Below, in pieces: positions 33,668-42,387 of a stretch of 50,702 nt of DNA. This stretch comes from Planctomycetota bacterium. GTDB lineage: Bacteria; Planctomycetota; JACOTG01. Position numbers and translations under genes: made by a program. The notes below the pieces were generated by a model, which was given only the letters and a program-made list of their open reading frames with translations, did no database searches and was not told the DNA's origin. Location: the NCBI GenBank assembly GCA_016178505.1, contig JACOTG010000010.1:1-50702 (forward strand). Direction: 5' to 3'. How positions within the stretch are numbered: position 1 is the first letter of the stretch; the number at the start of each line of letters is the position of its first letter.

Positions 33668-35031
33668 CCGGCCAACGCTACTTCGGGACGGATGGCATTC
33701 GAGACGTCGCAAACCACGGCCTCCTGTCGCCCGAGAACGTGCTCGCGATCGCGCGTAGTCTCGCGCGAGAGTTGACGGTCGAAACGACGAGCCCGACGCG
33801 GGCGCCAAGAGTTCTCATCGGGCGCGATCCTCGTCGAAGCTCACCTCTCATCTCGGCCCAGCTCGCGGCAGGCCTCTTGTCCTCTGGCGTCGACGTCGTC
33901 GATGGCGGCATCTTGCCGACCCCCGCCGTTGCGCTCCTCGTTCGGGAGACCCGTTGCGATGCCGGAATCGTCGTGAGCGCATCGCACAACCCGGCGTCCG
34001 ACAACGGCATCAAGATCTTCGGCCCCACCGGCGAGAAGCTAGCAGACATACTCGAGGACCGGATCGAGGCCGGGGCTCGCGCCGGGCTCGCGCCCGCCGG
34101 TGACTTCACCGGAGTGCGAATGGGACGTCATGACGTCATCGCCGGTGCGCGCCTCTATGCCGCTGCTCTCGCTGAGCGCTTTCGCGGCCTGTCGCTCGCG
34201 GGAAGGCGCGTCGCGGTCGACTGCGCAAACGGAGCGCTCGCCCGCATTGCCCCCGCGTTCTTGCGCGGGCTCGGTGCCGACGTCGTCGCGCGTGGAGTGC
34301 GACCGGACGGAATCAACATCAACGCCCGAGTCGGCGCCCTGCATCCCGAGTGCGTGCAGAGCCTACTCGTGGCGAAGGCAGCGAGCTTCGGCGTCGCGTT
34401 CGACGGCGACGGCGATCGAGCGGTGTTCGTCGACGAACGGGGAACCATCCGCGACGGTGACGACCTGCTGTTCGTCGCAAGCTCCTACCTCGCGGCGCGC
34501 GGGCGGCTCCCGGGCGGAGCGGTCGTCGGCACCGTGATGAGCAACGCGGGCCTCGAATCCGCGCTTCGAGATCTCGGCATCGCCCTGCGGCGTGCGCCCG
34601 TCGGCGATCGATACGTGGCGGAGGCGATTCGGCACGAGAACCTGGCGCTCGGCGCCGAGCCGTCCGGGCATGCGCTTTTCAACTCCGGCGACGGACTCAT
34701 CGGTGATGGACTTCGCGCCGCCCTCGAGTTGCTTCGCATTGTCGCCGACACGGGCGCTCCGCTGTCGGAGCTGGCGCGCGGATTCGAGCGCTTTCCCCAA
34801 GTGCAGCTCAACGTGCCCGTCCGATCCAAGCCGCCCCTCGACGACGTTCCGGAAGTGAAGGACGCGATGTCGCGCGCCGCGCGCGCTCTCGCCGGAAGCG
34901 GCCGCATCGTCCTCCGTTACTCCGGCACCGAGCCGCTCGCACGCGTCATGATCGAGGGTCGCGACCAAGACGCCATTCACGAGCTCGCCGAGTCCATCGC
35001 CGCAGCGATTCGTTCGCGGCTCGGGGCATGA
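33664..35031 (+). CDS. glmM: phosphoglucosamine mutase
   Basis: GlmM converts glucosamine-6-phosphate to glucosamine-1-phosphate on the way to UDP-GlcNAc for peptidoglycan and lipid A. The 455-residue product has the N-terminal RYFGTDGIRD, the phosphoserine loop VVSASHNPASDNGIK (active Ser 107), the metal loop FDGDGDRAVFVD, the sugar-binding GAEPSGHALF, and the phosphate-binding RYSGTEPLARVM. The ATG overlaps the cdaR stop as ATGA. In Bacillus GlmM also binds CdaA and restrains it. Confidence 0.96.
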   Translation: MTGQRYFGTDGIRDVANHGLLSPENVLAIARSLARELTVETTSPTRAPRVLIGRDPRRSSPLISAQLAAGLLSSGVDVVDGGILPTPAVALLVRETRCDAGIVVSASHNPASDNGIKIFGPTGEKLADILEDRIEAGARAGLAPAGDFTGVRMGRHDVIAGARLYAAALAERFRGLSLAGRRVAVDCANGALARIAPAFLRGLGADVVARGVRPDGININARVGALHPECVQSLLVAKAASFGVAFDGDGDRAVFVDERGTIRDGDDLLFVASSYLAARGRLPGGAVVGTVMSNAGLESALRDLGIALRRAPVGDRYVAEAIRHENLALGAEPSGHALFNSGDGLIGDGLRAALELLRIVADTGAPLSELARGFERFPQVQLNVPVRSKPPLDDVPEVKDAMSRAARALAGSGRIVLRYSGTEPLARVMIEGRDQDAIHELAESIAAAIRSRLGA

Positions 35032-35693
35032 GCGGACCGATCCACGTCGCAATCGAAACGTCCGGCAGCACGGGGTCGCTCGCCGTGTCGCGCGACGGCG
35101 CATTCCTCGCGGAAGTCTCGTTCCCCGAAGGCGCCGTTCACGCGCGCGAGATCCTGCCGAACCTGAAAGAGCTGGCTCGCGTGCACGGATTCGCCGCGAG
35201 GGACGTCGCCCTGGTCGTCGCGGACGTGGGACCCGGATCCCTCACCGGCATTCGCGTCGGGCTCGCAACGGCCAAGGCATTCGCATTTGCCACGAGCTGC
35301 GCCATCGTGGGGATCGTGTCCTGCGATGCCCTCGCGCGGCGCATTCGACCGGCGCCGTCGAGACTCGCGTGCGCGATCGATGCGCGACGCGGCGAAGTCT
35401 TCGTCGCGACCTACGAGGCGACCGGTGACGGAACTCTCGGACGGCGAGGCGAAGTGGAAGCCTGCGCGCCCGAAGCGCTCGCTGCGCGACTCCCGCAGGG
35501 CACGCTCGTCGTCGGCAATGCACTCGAACGATTCGGCGAACTTTTTCGCGCGGCCGGGCTCGTGCTCGGCACTCCCGAGCTCTCGATTCCGCGCGCGTCC
35601 GATCTCCTTCGCCTCGGCGAAGACGCCTTCGCGGCGGGCCGGGCCGGCGATCTCCACACCATACAACCGCTTTACCTTCGCCCTAGCGTTTGA
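35028..35693 (+). CDS. tsaB: tRNA threonylcarbamoyladenosine biosynthesis protein TsaB
   Basis: TsaB is the non-catalytic partner of TsaD in making t6A37 of ANN-decoding tRNAs. The 221-residue product has IHVAIETSGSTGSLAVSRDG, HAREILPNLKEL, the family block GPGSLTGIRVGLATAKAF, DARRGEVFVATYE, and a final PLYLRPSV. The ATG overlaps the glmM stop as ATGA. It is the last gene of the seven-gene run. tsaD and tsaE are elsewhere. Confidence 0.94.
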   Translation: MSGPIHVAIETSGSTGSLAVSRDGAFLAEVSFPEGAVHAREILPNLKELARVHGFAARDVALVVADVGPGSLTGIRVGLATAKAFAFATSCAIVGIVSCDALARRIRPAPSRLACAIDARRGEVFVATYEATGDGTLGRRGEVEACAPEALAARLPQGTLVVGNALERFGELFRAAGLVLGTPELSIPRASDLLRLGEDAFAAGRAGDLHTIQPLYLRPSV

Positions 35694-35712
35694 CCCTACG
35701 TCTTTGATGTTC

Positions 35713-35740
35713 GATCGGTGATCGGTGATCGGTGATCGGT
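35713..35740. repeat. four tandem copies of GATCGGT
   Basis: Four perfect head-to-tail copies of the 7-mer GATCGGT occupy 28 bases between tsaB and alr. They end 12 bases before the extended -10 of alr. A 7-base unit can change copy number by slippage. Confidence 0.85.
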
Positions 35741-35749
35741 AGTGGGTCG

Positions 35750-35758
35750 TGGTATGAT
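35750..35758 (+). promoter_or_regulatory. extended -10 promoter of alr
   Basis: TGGTATGAT gives a TGn extension and a -10 matching five of six positions. No -35 hexamer is found at the right distance; the tandem repeat occupies that place. Initiation would be about 48 bases before the alr ATG. Confidence 0.45.
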
Positions 35759-35812
35759 CCGCGTCCGGCGGTTTCAGATCACTCGTACTTCGACACACTC
35801 CGGAGTCTTCCT

Positions 35813-36994
35813 ATGCGTGGGTGCCGCGCCTGGGCGGAAATCGATCTCGATGCCGTGTCCCATAACTTCGCCACGGTCCGCGAACGAGTCGGACCGAAAA
35901 CGAAGATCCTCGTCGTCGTGAAAGCCGATGCCTACGGGCATGGCGCGCTTCCGATCGCACGCCGCGTCGTCGAGGACGGCGCCGACTGTCTCGGCGTCGG
36001 CGACTCGACCGAAGCGCTCGAGCTTCGCGAATCGGGAATCCGCGCTCCGATCCTCATTCTCGGCGCAATCGTCGACGGCGAGATGGAGCAAGTCGTTGCG
36101 AACGACGTCATGACGTGCATTCACGCAAGTCAGCGCGTCTCGCTCCTGGATCGCGAGGCTCGCTCGCAGCGGAAAAAAGCGCGCGTCCACTTGATGATCG
36201 ACACCGGGCTGGGACGCCTCGGAGTTCTGCCGGGCCACGCCGTGAGACTCGCGCGCGAGATCGCACTCTCCAGCCACCTGGAGCTCGCGGGCGTTTGTAC
36301 GCACCTGTCCTCCGTGTATCTCGGCGACGAGGCGTTCACGCGCCAACAGATCGGGCTCTTCGAGAAGCTGGTCGCCGACATTCGTTCGGAGGGCATCCCC
36401 GTCCCCGTTACGCATGCCGCAAACTCCGGAGCCGTCTTCTCCGGGTGGGGCGGCTCGTCGGGCATGGTTCGACCCGGCGTCGCGCTCTACGGCCTCAACC
36501 CGAACGGATTCTTCGCCGGTCGCGCGACGCTGCGTCCGATTCTGTCGTTGCGCACGCAGATCATCTTCATGAAGGACGTGCCGAAGGGAACTCCCATCGG
36601 CTACAACCGCACGCACGTGACGGGTCGCGCGACTCGAACCGCCGTCATCCCCGTCGGGTACTACGACGGCCTCGGCTATCGCCTGGCGAATCAGTCGACG
36701 GTGCTCGTTCGCGGGAAGGAAGCACCGGTGATCGGCAACGTCTCGATGGACTACACGACGATCGACGTCGGTCGCATTCGAGGGGTCGAGGTCGGAGACG
36801 TGGTCACGATCGTCGGGCGCGACGGCGATCTCGAAGCTCGAGTCGAAACGCTGGCAAAAGCGGTGGGGACGATCCCATACGAAATCACTTGCCACCTGGG
36901 AAAGCGCATCCGTCGCGTTTACACCGCCCGCCCGCAGGCCTCGCCAGCGGATCGACGGTTCGCTCCGATCGAGACTAGCGCGCCGCGAGGCTGA
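35813..36994 (+). CDS. alr: alanine racemase
   Basis: Alr makes D-alanine for peptidoglycan with pyridoxal phosphate. The 393-residue product starts RAWAEIDLDAVSHN, has the PLP lysine at 37 in VVKADAYGHGA, then MIDTGLGRLG, THLSSVYLGD, THAANSGAVF, RPGVALYGLNP, GYNRTHVTGRATRTAVIPVGYYDG and the second active-site Tyr in NVSMDYTTIDVG. The ATG at 35813 has GGAG eight bases before it; a longer form reads into the repeat region. Its end overlaps the convergent gene by 20 bases. Confidence 0.95.
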   Translation: MRGCRAWAEIDLDAVSHNFATVRERVGPKTKILVVVKADAYGHGALPIARRVVEDGADCLGVGDSTEALELRESGIRAPILILGAIVDGEMEQVVANDVMTCIHASQRVSLLDREARSQRKKARVHLMIDTGLGRLGVLPGHAVRLAREIALSSHLELAGVCTHLSSVYLGDEAFTRQQIGLFEKLVADIRSEGIPVPVTHAANSGAVFSGWGGSSGMVRPGVALYGLNPNGFFAGRATLRPILSLRTQIIFMKDVPKGTPIGYNRTHVTGRATRTAVIPVGYYDGLGYRLANQSTVLVRGKEAPVIGNVSMDYTTIDVGRIRGVEVGDVVTIVGRDGDLEARVETLAKAVGTIPYEITCHLGKRIRRVYTARPQASPADRRFAPIETSAPRG

Positions 36995-37988
36995 CGCGGT
37001 CTTCGACTGCGACCGACGCTCCGCCGAACGCGCTTTGCAGGCGAGCCGTGAAGAGCATCGGAATCGTGTCCTCGGCAGTCGGTCGGCGGCCGAGAAGATG
37101 GCGAGCGGCGACAGCTACCTCGTGCGAGTCGAAGCAGAGGAGCAAGTCGGCGAAGCCGTCGGAAGATTGCTGCGACCGGACGGCTCCATTCACCGCGGGC
37201 ATCGGCGTCGCCATGTCCCGCACGCGCCAAGCGGTCGCGGGAACACCCAGCAGGCGCACCGAACTCGAGTCGACTTGGCGTACGTCGAAGTCCGCACCGC
37301 CGAGAACCACGGCAGCAACCACCGATCGACCGGCGTGCGCGACCACCGGCGGCGCCCACGAAGGAACGGCGTCGAAGACCACGTGAGGCCCTGGGGGCGC
37401 GCTGCTCTCGATCTCGATCCAGGCCGCGAACCGCGACCCCGCGTCGCCAGCCGCGTCTCGCTCCTCGCTCACCGCCTCGTCCGCGAGCTGAACGCGGAAG
37501 CCGAGATTTCCATTCGCGAAGTCGGCAACGAGCGGAGAGACGTCGATGCGAAACGTCAGGAGGCTCTCGTTCGCGTCGGTCTCGATCGCTTCGAGCACGA
37601 TCGACGGCCGATCGAAGTCCGCGACGCCGACGGAGAGGTCCGCCGCATAGAACGAAACGAAGTGCGTCTCCGCGGGCCGCGGCGCCACGACGACTTCGCG
37701 CGTCTCCCACAGAAAGAGCGTCGCGCGAGAGTAGTCCGCCGGAAGAGCCGGTAGTTGGAACTCGGCGACACCCCGAACGAGCTGATGTTCGTGCGACGCC
37801 GTCACGCGATACTCGGAGTCTTCCTCGCAGATCGGCGAGATGCTGCGCGCTCCCGTCTCGAGATCGAGGGCGATCGAGCCGTGCTCGTAAGGCCCGATCG
37901 CGGTCGTGGTCGCGCGTGCCGCCGAAGGGGCGCTCGCGATCGCCGACGCTGCGACGACGAGTGCAAACGCGCTTCGCGGTCGGATCAT
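36975..37988 (-). CDS. exported protein of unknown function
   Basis: The protein has 337 residues from an ATG with a GAGGA site about 10 bases upstream. It has a clear signal peptide (FALVVAASAIASAPSAARAT). The mature part is beta-rich with strings such as VAEFQLPALPADYSRATLFLWE, SLLTFRIDVSPLVADF and HVVFDAVPSWAPPVV. The first half recalls beta-sandwich adhesion modules of DNRLRE type, an impression only. The C-terminal part resembles domains that appear after repeats in exported planctomycete proteins. No enzyme motif is seen, and it stands alone. Confidence 0.65.
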   Translation of the reverse strand: MIRPRSAFALVVAASAIASAPSAARATTTAIGPYEHGSIALDLETGARSISPICEEDSEYRVTASHEHQLVRGVAEFQLPALPADYSRATLFLWETREVVVAPRPAETHFVSFYAADLSVGVADFDRPSIVLEAIETDANESLLTFRIDVSPLVADFANGNLGFRVQLADEAVSEERDAAGDAGSRFAAWIEIESSAPPGPHVVFDAVPSWAPPVVAHAGRSVVAAVVLGGADFDVRQVDSSSVRLLGVPATAWRVRDMATPMPAVNGAVRSQQSSDGFADLLLCFDSHEVAVAARHLLGRRPTAEDTIPMLFTARLQSAFGGASVAVEDRVSLAAR

Positions 37989-38158
37989 CTCGGACGATTC
38001 CTCTCAGCCAGCCCTTCAGAAGTGGGCAAGTCACCCCGCTCAGCCGATCGACGTCGGGCACTCAGTCTATCGGGACGGCGCGGGGACGCGCAAGGCGGTG
38101 CCCGCCCCGGCGGCCGCCGTTTGACGGCGAGCCCGATCGGCGGGAGGATGCACGGGCG

Positions 38159-38728
38159 ATGATGACCGATGACGACATTCGACGCACGATGGTGGACGTT
38201 GCGGCACTGTTCGACGAGGCGCGGATCGACTGGTTCGTCGTCGGCGGCGCCGCCCTTTCGTTCTTCGGCGCGGCGCGGCCCACGCGCGGAGTCGACATCG
38301 TTGCCGATCTTCCGCCTTGGCGGCTGGACGGAGTCGTGGCGACCTTCGCACGGGGTCCGATCCGAGCGGACGCCACAGCGATCCGCGAATCGATCCCCCA
38401 CCGCCGTCCCTTTCGAGCAAGGCACGTTGCGACGAACATCGCCTTGACCGTGATTCCGCGGAAGTTGGGCTATTTCGACGACGGGCGCTTCGCGCGCGTG
38501 CGCGAGTTCGAAGGAGACGGCGCGCGAATCGTGCGGGTCGCGTCGCCCGAAGACGTCGTCTTGAAGAAGCTCGAGTCCTATCGCTTCGAACGCGAGGCGA
38601 AGCACCTCGCTGACGTGCGCGCGTTGCTCACGGCGATCGGTTCGACATTGGATCTCGAGTATCTCGAGGGATGGCTCGACGGCCTCGGCGTCCGCGAGGT
38701 GTGGGACGAATGCCGGTGCATCCGTTGA
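38159..38728 (+). CDS. nucleotidyltransferase-fold protein
   Basis: The protein has 189 residues (or 188 if the second of two adjacent ATG codons is used). GGGAGG lies 11 bases upstream. The start WFVVGGAALSFFGAARPTRGVDIVADL has the GG-containing helix and the acidic DIVAD motif of the minimal nucleotidyltransferase superfamily. VRVASPEDVVLKKLESYR and HLADVRALL are conserved in this branch (DUF6036/AbiEii-like). Such proteins can act as toxins with an antitoxin, or modify small molecules. No partner gene is visible beside it. Confidence 0.7.
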   Translation: MMTDDDIRRTMVDVAALFDEARIDWFVVGGAALSFFGAARPTRGVDIVADLPPWRLDGVVATFARGPIRADATAIRESIPHRRPFRARHVATNIALTVIPRKLGYFDDGRFARVREFEGDGARIVRVASPEDVVLKKLESYRFEREAKHLADVRALLTAIGSTLDLEYLEGWLDGLGVREVWDECRCIR

Positions 38729-38786
38729 TCCCGACTCGGCCCGCGTTCCTTGCGGCCGGCGAAAGGGCTTCATAGACTTCCCGCCA

Positions 38787-41700
38787 ATGGTGCGCTCGAG
38801 ACGCCGCGTCTTTCTCTTCATCGTCCTCACGGTGATCGTCATCGGCATTTTCCTCGTTCGCGCCTCGCTCTCACCCGAACGCCTGCGTGCGCAAGTCGTC
38901 GCCGCGCTGCAAACCGCCATCGGGGCGCCGATCGACGTGGAATCCGTATCCCTCTCGCTGTTCAAAGGAGTCGTCTCCGTCACCGGAATCAACGTCCACT
39001 CGATGGAGAAGAGCAGCGTGATCGCGCACACCGATGCGCGCATCGAATTCCGAACGCTCTCGCTCTTGAGCCACACGCCCGATATCCGCCGCGTGACCCT
39101 GACGAACTCGCGCATTCGACTCGAACGCCACCCGGACGGCACCTGGAACTTCGGGTCACTTGCGGCCCAGCGCAGCCGGTCCGGCGACGTTGCCGTGCCG
39201 GCACTCTCGATCGAGGACGCCGTTCTCGAGGTCCGCAGCGACGTCGTCTTTGCGGCCGGTACTCCGCAGATTTTCCGCGGCATCCACATATCGCTCGAAC
39301 CGACGGAAGGCGGCCCCTTCGTCATCGAGGGCCGCATGAACGATCCCAGTTGGGGAACCTTCACGATCGACGGGACGGTGTCACGATCGTTCGACGACGT
39401 GCAGGTTTCCGTCGTCCGTCGCGGCCTCGTTCTCGGGCCCGGTTTGCGAGCGCGCTTTTCGCGCACCGTACAGTCGACGTGGGACGAGGTCGAACCGAGT
39501 GGCAGCGTCGATCTCGAGGGCGGCCTACGCATCGGATCGGAAGGGATCACCTATCGACTGGGCGTCGACTGCAAGGGGCTCGGACTCATGTTCCGCGAAT
39601 TTCCCTACCCGGTGCAGGAGATCTACGGCCGGATCGACCTCGACAACCGCTCGATCACCATTCGCGACGTGCGAGCCTCTGCCGGATCCGCGATTCTCCG
39701 GATCGCGGGCTCGATCGTCGGATATGCGACCGAGAATCCGGAGATGGAGGTCTCGCTCAACGCGCGGGGATTGGCGTTCGACGCAGCCCTGAAGAAGGCG
39801 CTCGAGAAGAGCTACCTCAAGTATTGGAACGCGTTCCAACCCGCCGGTACCGCCGACATCGATCTCTCGTTGAAACGAACGCCCGGTGCGCCCGATCTCG
39901 ACGTTGGCGTGAAAGTGAAGCTCAATGACGCCGAGCTCACGTACGTCGGCCTGTTCGACGAGGACGCCGGGCGTCCGCTCGGCTTTCCCTACACGCTCGA
40001 AAAGATCCGCGGAGAACTCGTGGCCGAACCCGGTGACGCCCATTTCGATCTCCAAGGACGGACCGGCCGAGAGGGCGTGATCCAGATCCACGGCTACGCC
40101 AAGGGACCGGGCAAGTACCCCGAAATCCGAGTCGACGTCGACGGCAAGGACGTCGCGCTCGACGACAAGCTTCGATCCGCCCTCGATCCCAAGGCCCGCG
40201 CGACCTTCGATCGCTTCCGCTTGTCGGGCAAGGCCGACGTGAAGGCCACGATCACGCAGCCGGCCGGACCGAACCAACACACGCAAACCGAGGTTGATGC
40301 CATCCTCAAGGACGCGGCGCTCACCTTCGACGGCTTTCCGTATCCGCTCGAGAAGGTGTCTGGGTCCGTACACATCCTCGGCGACGACGCCACCATCACC
40401 GGGGTCGTTGCCCACAATGGGCCGGCCGAGTTTCACGTCGACGCGCACGTCGTGGGCCCCGGCGACGACGCGGCGCGCGACATCCGGGTCGATGCGACGA
40501 ACGTGCCGTTGAACCTCGCGTTCAAGAACGCCATCGCCGTCGTCCAGAAATCCGTCGCGGATCTTTGGGACGAGCTGGCAGCGCAAGGCACCGCGGACTT
40601 CCACTACGAGGAGACGCGGGCGGTCGGCCCGAACGAACGCGTCCGAAGCCGCGGCACCGGGCGATTCGTCCACGGCTCCGCACGCTACGCGCCGTTTCCA
40701 TTTCCTGTTTCCGAAATCGAAGGCACGATTCGATTCGACGGCGATCACGTCGAGATCCTCGACGCTCACGGCGTGCCGCAGACGGGTGGCCGCGTGCGAA
40801 TGGACGGCGACATCCGTGGCAAAGGCGATTCCATCCGGATATTGATCGACCTCGCCGCCACTGGTCTCGTCATCGACTCCACGTTCGAGGAGGCCGTGCG
40901 ATCGGGAAAGATGTCCTCGTTCGGGCGCGTCCTCGACGAACTCCATCCGGCGGGCACGACGGGCATGCGATATCGGTACGTCGAAGAGCCGGGGAGTGAG
41001 CCGCGCACGCTGCTTCACGTCGATCCGGAGGGGCTGCGAGTGGAGTCGAAGCTGCTCCCCTACCCGGCGACCGACATTCGACTCGCCGGCGAAGCGCCCT
41101 CGCTCGACCTCGAGTCGATCGGCGACGGATCGGGCACGCCCGACCCGGGAAAACTGCCGGCGTGGGCAGCGGAGACGTCACCCGGCATCACTCTCATCGG
41201 CGATCACCTCGTCGTGAACGCGCTGGAAGGAAAGATGGGCATGGGCACCTTCCAACTGCACGAAGGAACGGCGGAGCTGTCGAGCGACGGAATCGACCGA
41301 CTCCAGGTGACCGTGGACGCTTCCGAGCTGCCGGTCGACGACCGCGTCTACGCGATCTTCGCGCCGAACGTCGCGGAGGCACTGGCCAAGGTCAAAGCCG
41401 CGGGCAAGATCGCGCTGTCCGGCCTCCACGCCGGTGCGTGGCACGACGACGGCCGGTGGCACGTCGAGCTCGAAGGCGACGTCGGACTCGACGACTTCCG
41501 AGTGTCGACCGGCGTCGACATCGAGAAGATGAACGGAACGATCAAGGTCTCGGAGGCGGATCTTTTCGGATCGACGCTGCGTATCGACGCGGACGTCTCG
41601 AACATGGATCTCCAAGTCCTCGGTCGAAAGGTCAGCAAAGTGTCGGCACGGCTGATGGGGCGGCCCAGCACGTTCTTGGCATATCGCATCAGCGGGGACT

Positions 41701-42356
41701 TCTATGGAGGCCAGATCGTCCAGCGCGACTCGAAAGTTCTGATCCGCCTCGGCAAGCCGACGCAATACGAAGGACATCTCGGGATCGTCGAGGTCGATGC
41801 CGAGCAGCTCGCCGCCGATCTCTTCCCCGGTCAATCCGACGTCAAGGGAACGGCGCGCACGAACATCGACTTTCACGGATCGGGCTCGAGCATCGTGGAT
41901 CTCGAGGCGTCGGGTGCATTGCGGGTGCGCGACGGGCGCTTGTTGCGCCTTCCGCTCATCGATTCCCTACTGCGGCTCCTGTCGATCAAGAGCCGACCTG
42001 CATTTCGCGACATGGACGTCGAGTTCGCCGTGCGCGACGGCGTGGTCGATTTTCAGAGATTCGATTTCTCGAGCCTCGCGATGTCGCTCGAGGGAACCGG
42101 TACCCTCGACATGGACGGCACTCTCGACCTGATCTTCAAGACGACGATCGCTCCCGACCTGAAGCTCTGGGTGATCGACTGGGTGCTCGACTGGTTGAAG
42201 GGAACGTTCTTCGCCGTGCACGTCTACGGGCCGATCGAGAATCCGCGTTCGGCGCTGACCAACTTCATCCTGCGAGCGACGGGCGATCGGACCGCGCTCC
42301 CGAAGGAGCCAAAGGAGCCGCCGCTCCGCCTGCGCCCGATCCCGACGCGGTTCTAG
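38787..42356 (+). CDS. AsmA-like large envelope protein
   Basis: The protein has 1189 residues. One N-terminal helix (FLFIVLTVIVIGIFLVRASL) is followed by an AsmA-type start (VVAALQTAIGAPIDVESVSLSLFKGVVSVTGINV, RIRLERHPDGTWNFGSL). Long stretches of repeating beta-structure follow; a block with the core FDGFPYPLEKVSG or FPFPVSEIEGTI recurs several times at about 130-residue spacing. The C-terminal region is AsmA-like (LRVRDGRLLRLPLIDSLLRL, FRDMDVEFAVRDGVVDFQRF, then amphipathic helices WVIDWVLDWLKGTF). Proteins of this class (AsmA, TamB, YhdP) span the periplasm and help move phospholipids or barrel proteins to the outer membrane. No strong ribosome site precedes the ATG. Confidence 0.85.
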   Translation: MVRSRRRVFLFIVLTVIVIGIFLVRASLSPERLRAQVVAALQTAIGAPIDVESVSLSLFKGVVSVTGINVHSMEKSSVIAHTDARIEFRTLSLLSHTPDIRRVTLTNSRIRLERHPDGTWNFGSLAAQRSRSGDVAVPALSIEDAVLEVRSDVVFAAGTPQIFRGIHISLEPTEGGPFVIEGRMNDPSWGTFTIDGTVSRSFDDVQVSVVRRGLVLGPGLRARFSRTVQSTWDEVEPSGSVDLEGGLRIGSEGITYRLGVDCKGLGLMFREFPYPVQEIYGRIDLDNRSITIRDVRASAGSAILRIAGSIVGYATENPEMEVSLNARGLAFDAALKKALEKSYLKYWNAFQPAGTADIDLSLKRTPGAPDLDVGVKVKLNDAELTYVGLFDEDAGRPLGFPYTLEKIRGELVAEPGDAHFDLQGRTGREGVIQIHGYAKGPGKYPEIRVDVDGKDVALDDKLRSALDPKARATFDRFRLSGKADVKATITQPAGPNQHTQTEVDAILKDAALTFDGFPYPLEKVSGSVHILGDDATITGVVAHNGPAEFHVDAHVVGPGDDAARDIRVDATNVPLNLAFKNAIAVVQKSVADLWDELAAQGTADFHYEETRAVGPNERVRSRGTGRFVHGSARYAPFPFPVSEIEGTIRFDGDHVEILDAHGVPQTGGRVRMDGDIRGKGDSIRILIDLAATGLVIDSTFEEAVRSGKMSSFGRVLDELHPAGTTGMRYRYVEEPGSEPRTLLHVDPEGLRVESKLLPYPATDIRLAGEAPSLDLESIGDGSGTPDPGKLPAWAAETSPGITLIGDHLVVNALEGKMGMGTFQLHEGTAELSSDGIDRLQVTVDASELPVDDRVYAIFAPNVAEALAKVKAAGKIALSGLHAGAWHDDGRWHVELEGDVGLDDFRVSTGVDIEKMNGTIKVSEADLFGSTLRIDADVSNMDLQVLGRKVSKVSARLMGRPSTFLAYRISGDFYGGQIVQRDSKVLIRLGKPTQYEGHLGIVEVDAEQLAADLFPGQSDVKGTARTNIDFHGSGSSIVDLEASGALRVRDGRLLRLPLIDSLLRLLSIKSRPAFRDMDVEFAVRDGVVDFQRFDFSSLAMSLEGTGTLDMDGTLDLIFKTTIAPDLKLWVIDWVLDWLKGTFFAVHVYGPIENPRSALTNFILRATGDRTALPKEPKEPPLRLRPIPTRF

Positions 42357-42387
42357 GCCGCGTTCGATTCTCCTTCGACGCTCGGGA

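Noticed and set aside
35713..35740. The GATCGGT array as a CRISPR
   Set aside because: The units are 7 bases with no spacers between them, and no cas gene is present.
38159..38728. Nucleotidyltransferase as half of a toxin-antitoxin pair
   Set aside because: No HEPN-type or antitoxin gene lies beside it; the neighbours are an exported protein and an AsmA-like gene.
38761..38786. A promoter right before the AsmA-like gene (TTGCGG, 17 bases, TAGACT)
   Set aside because: Both boxes are weak and the start would fall on the ATG, implying a leaderless message; the evidence is too thin.
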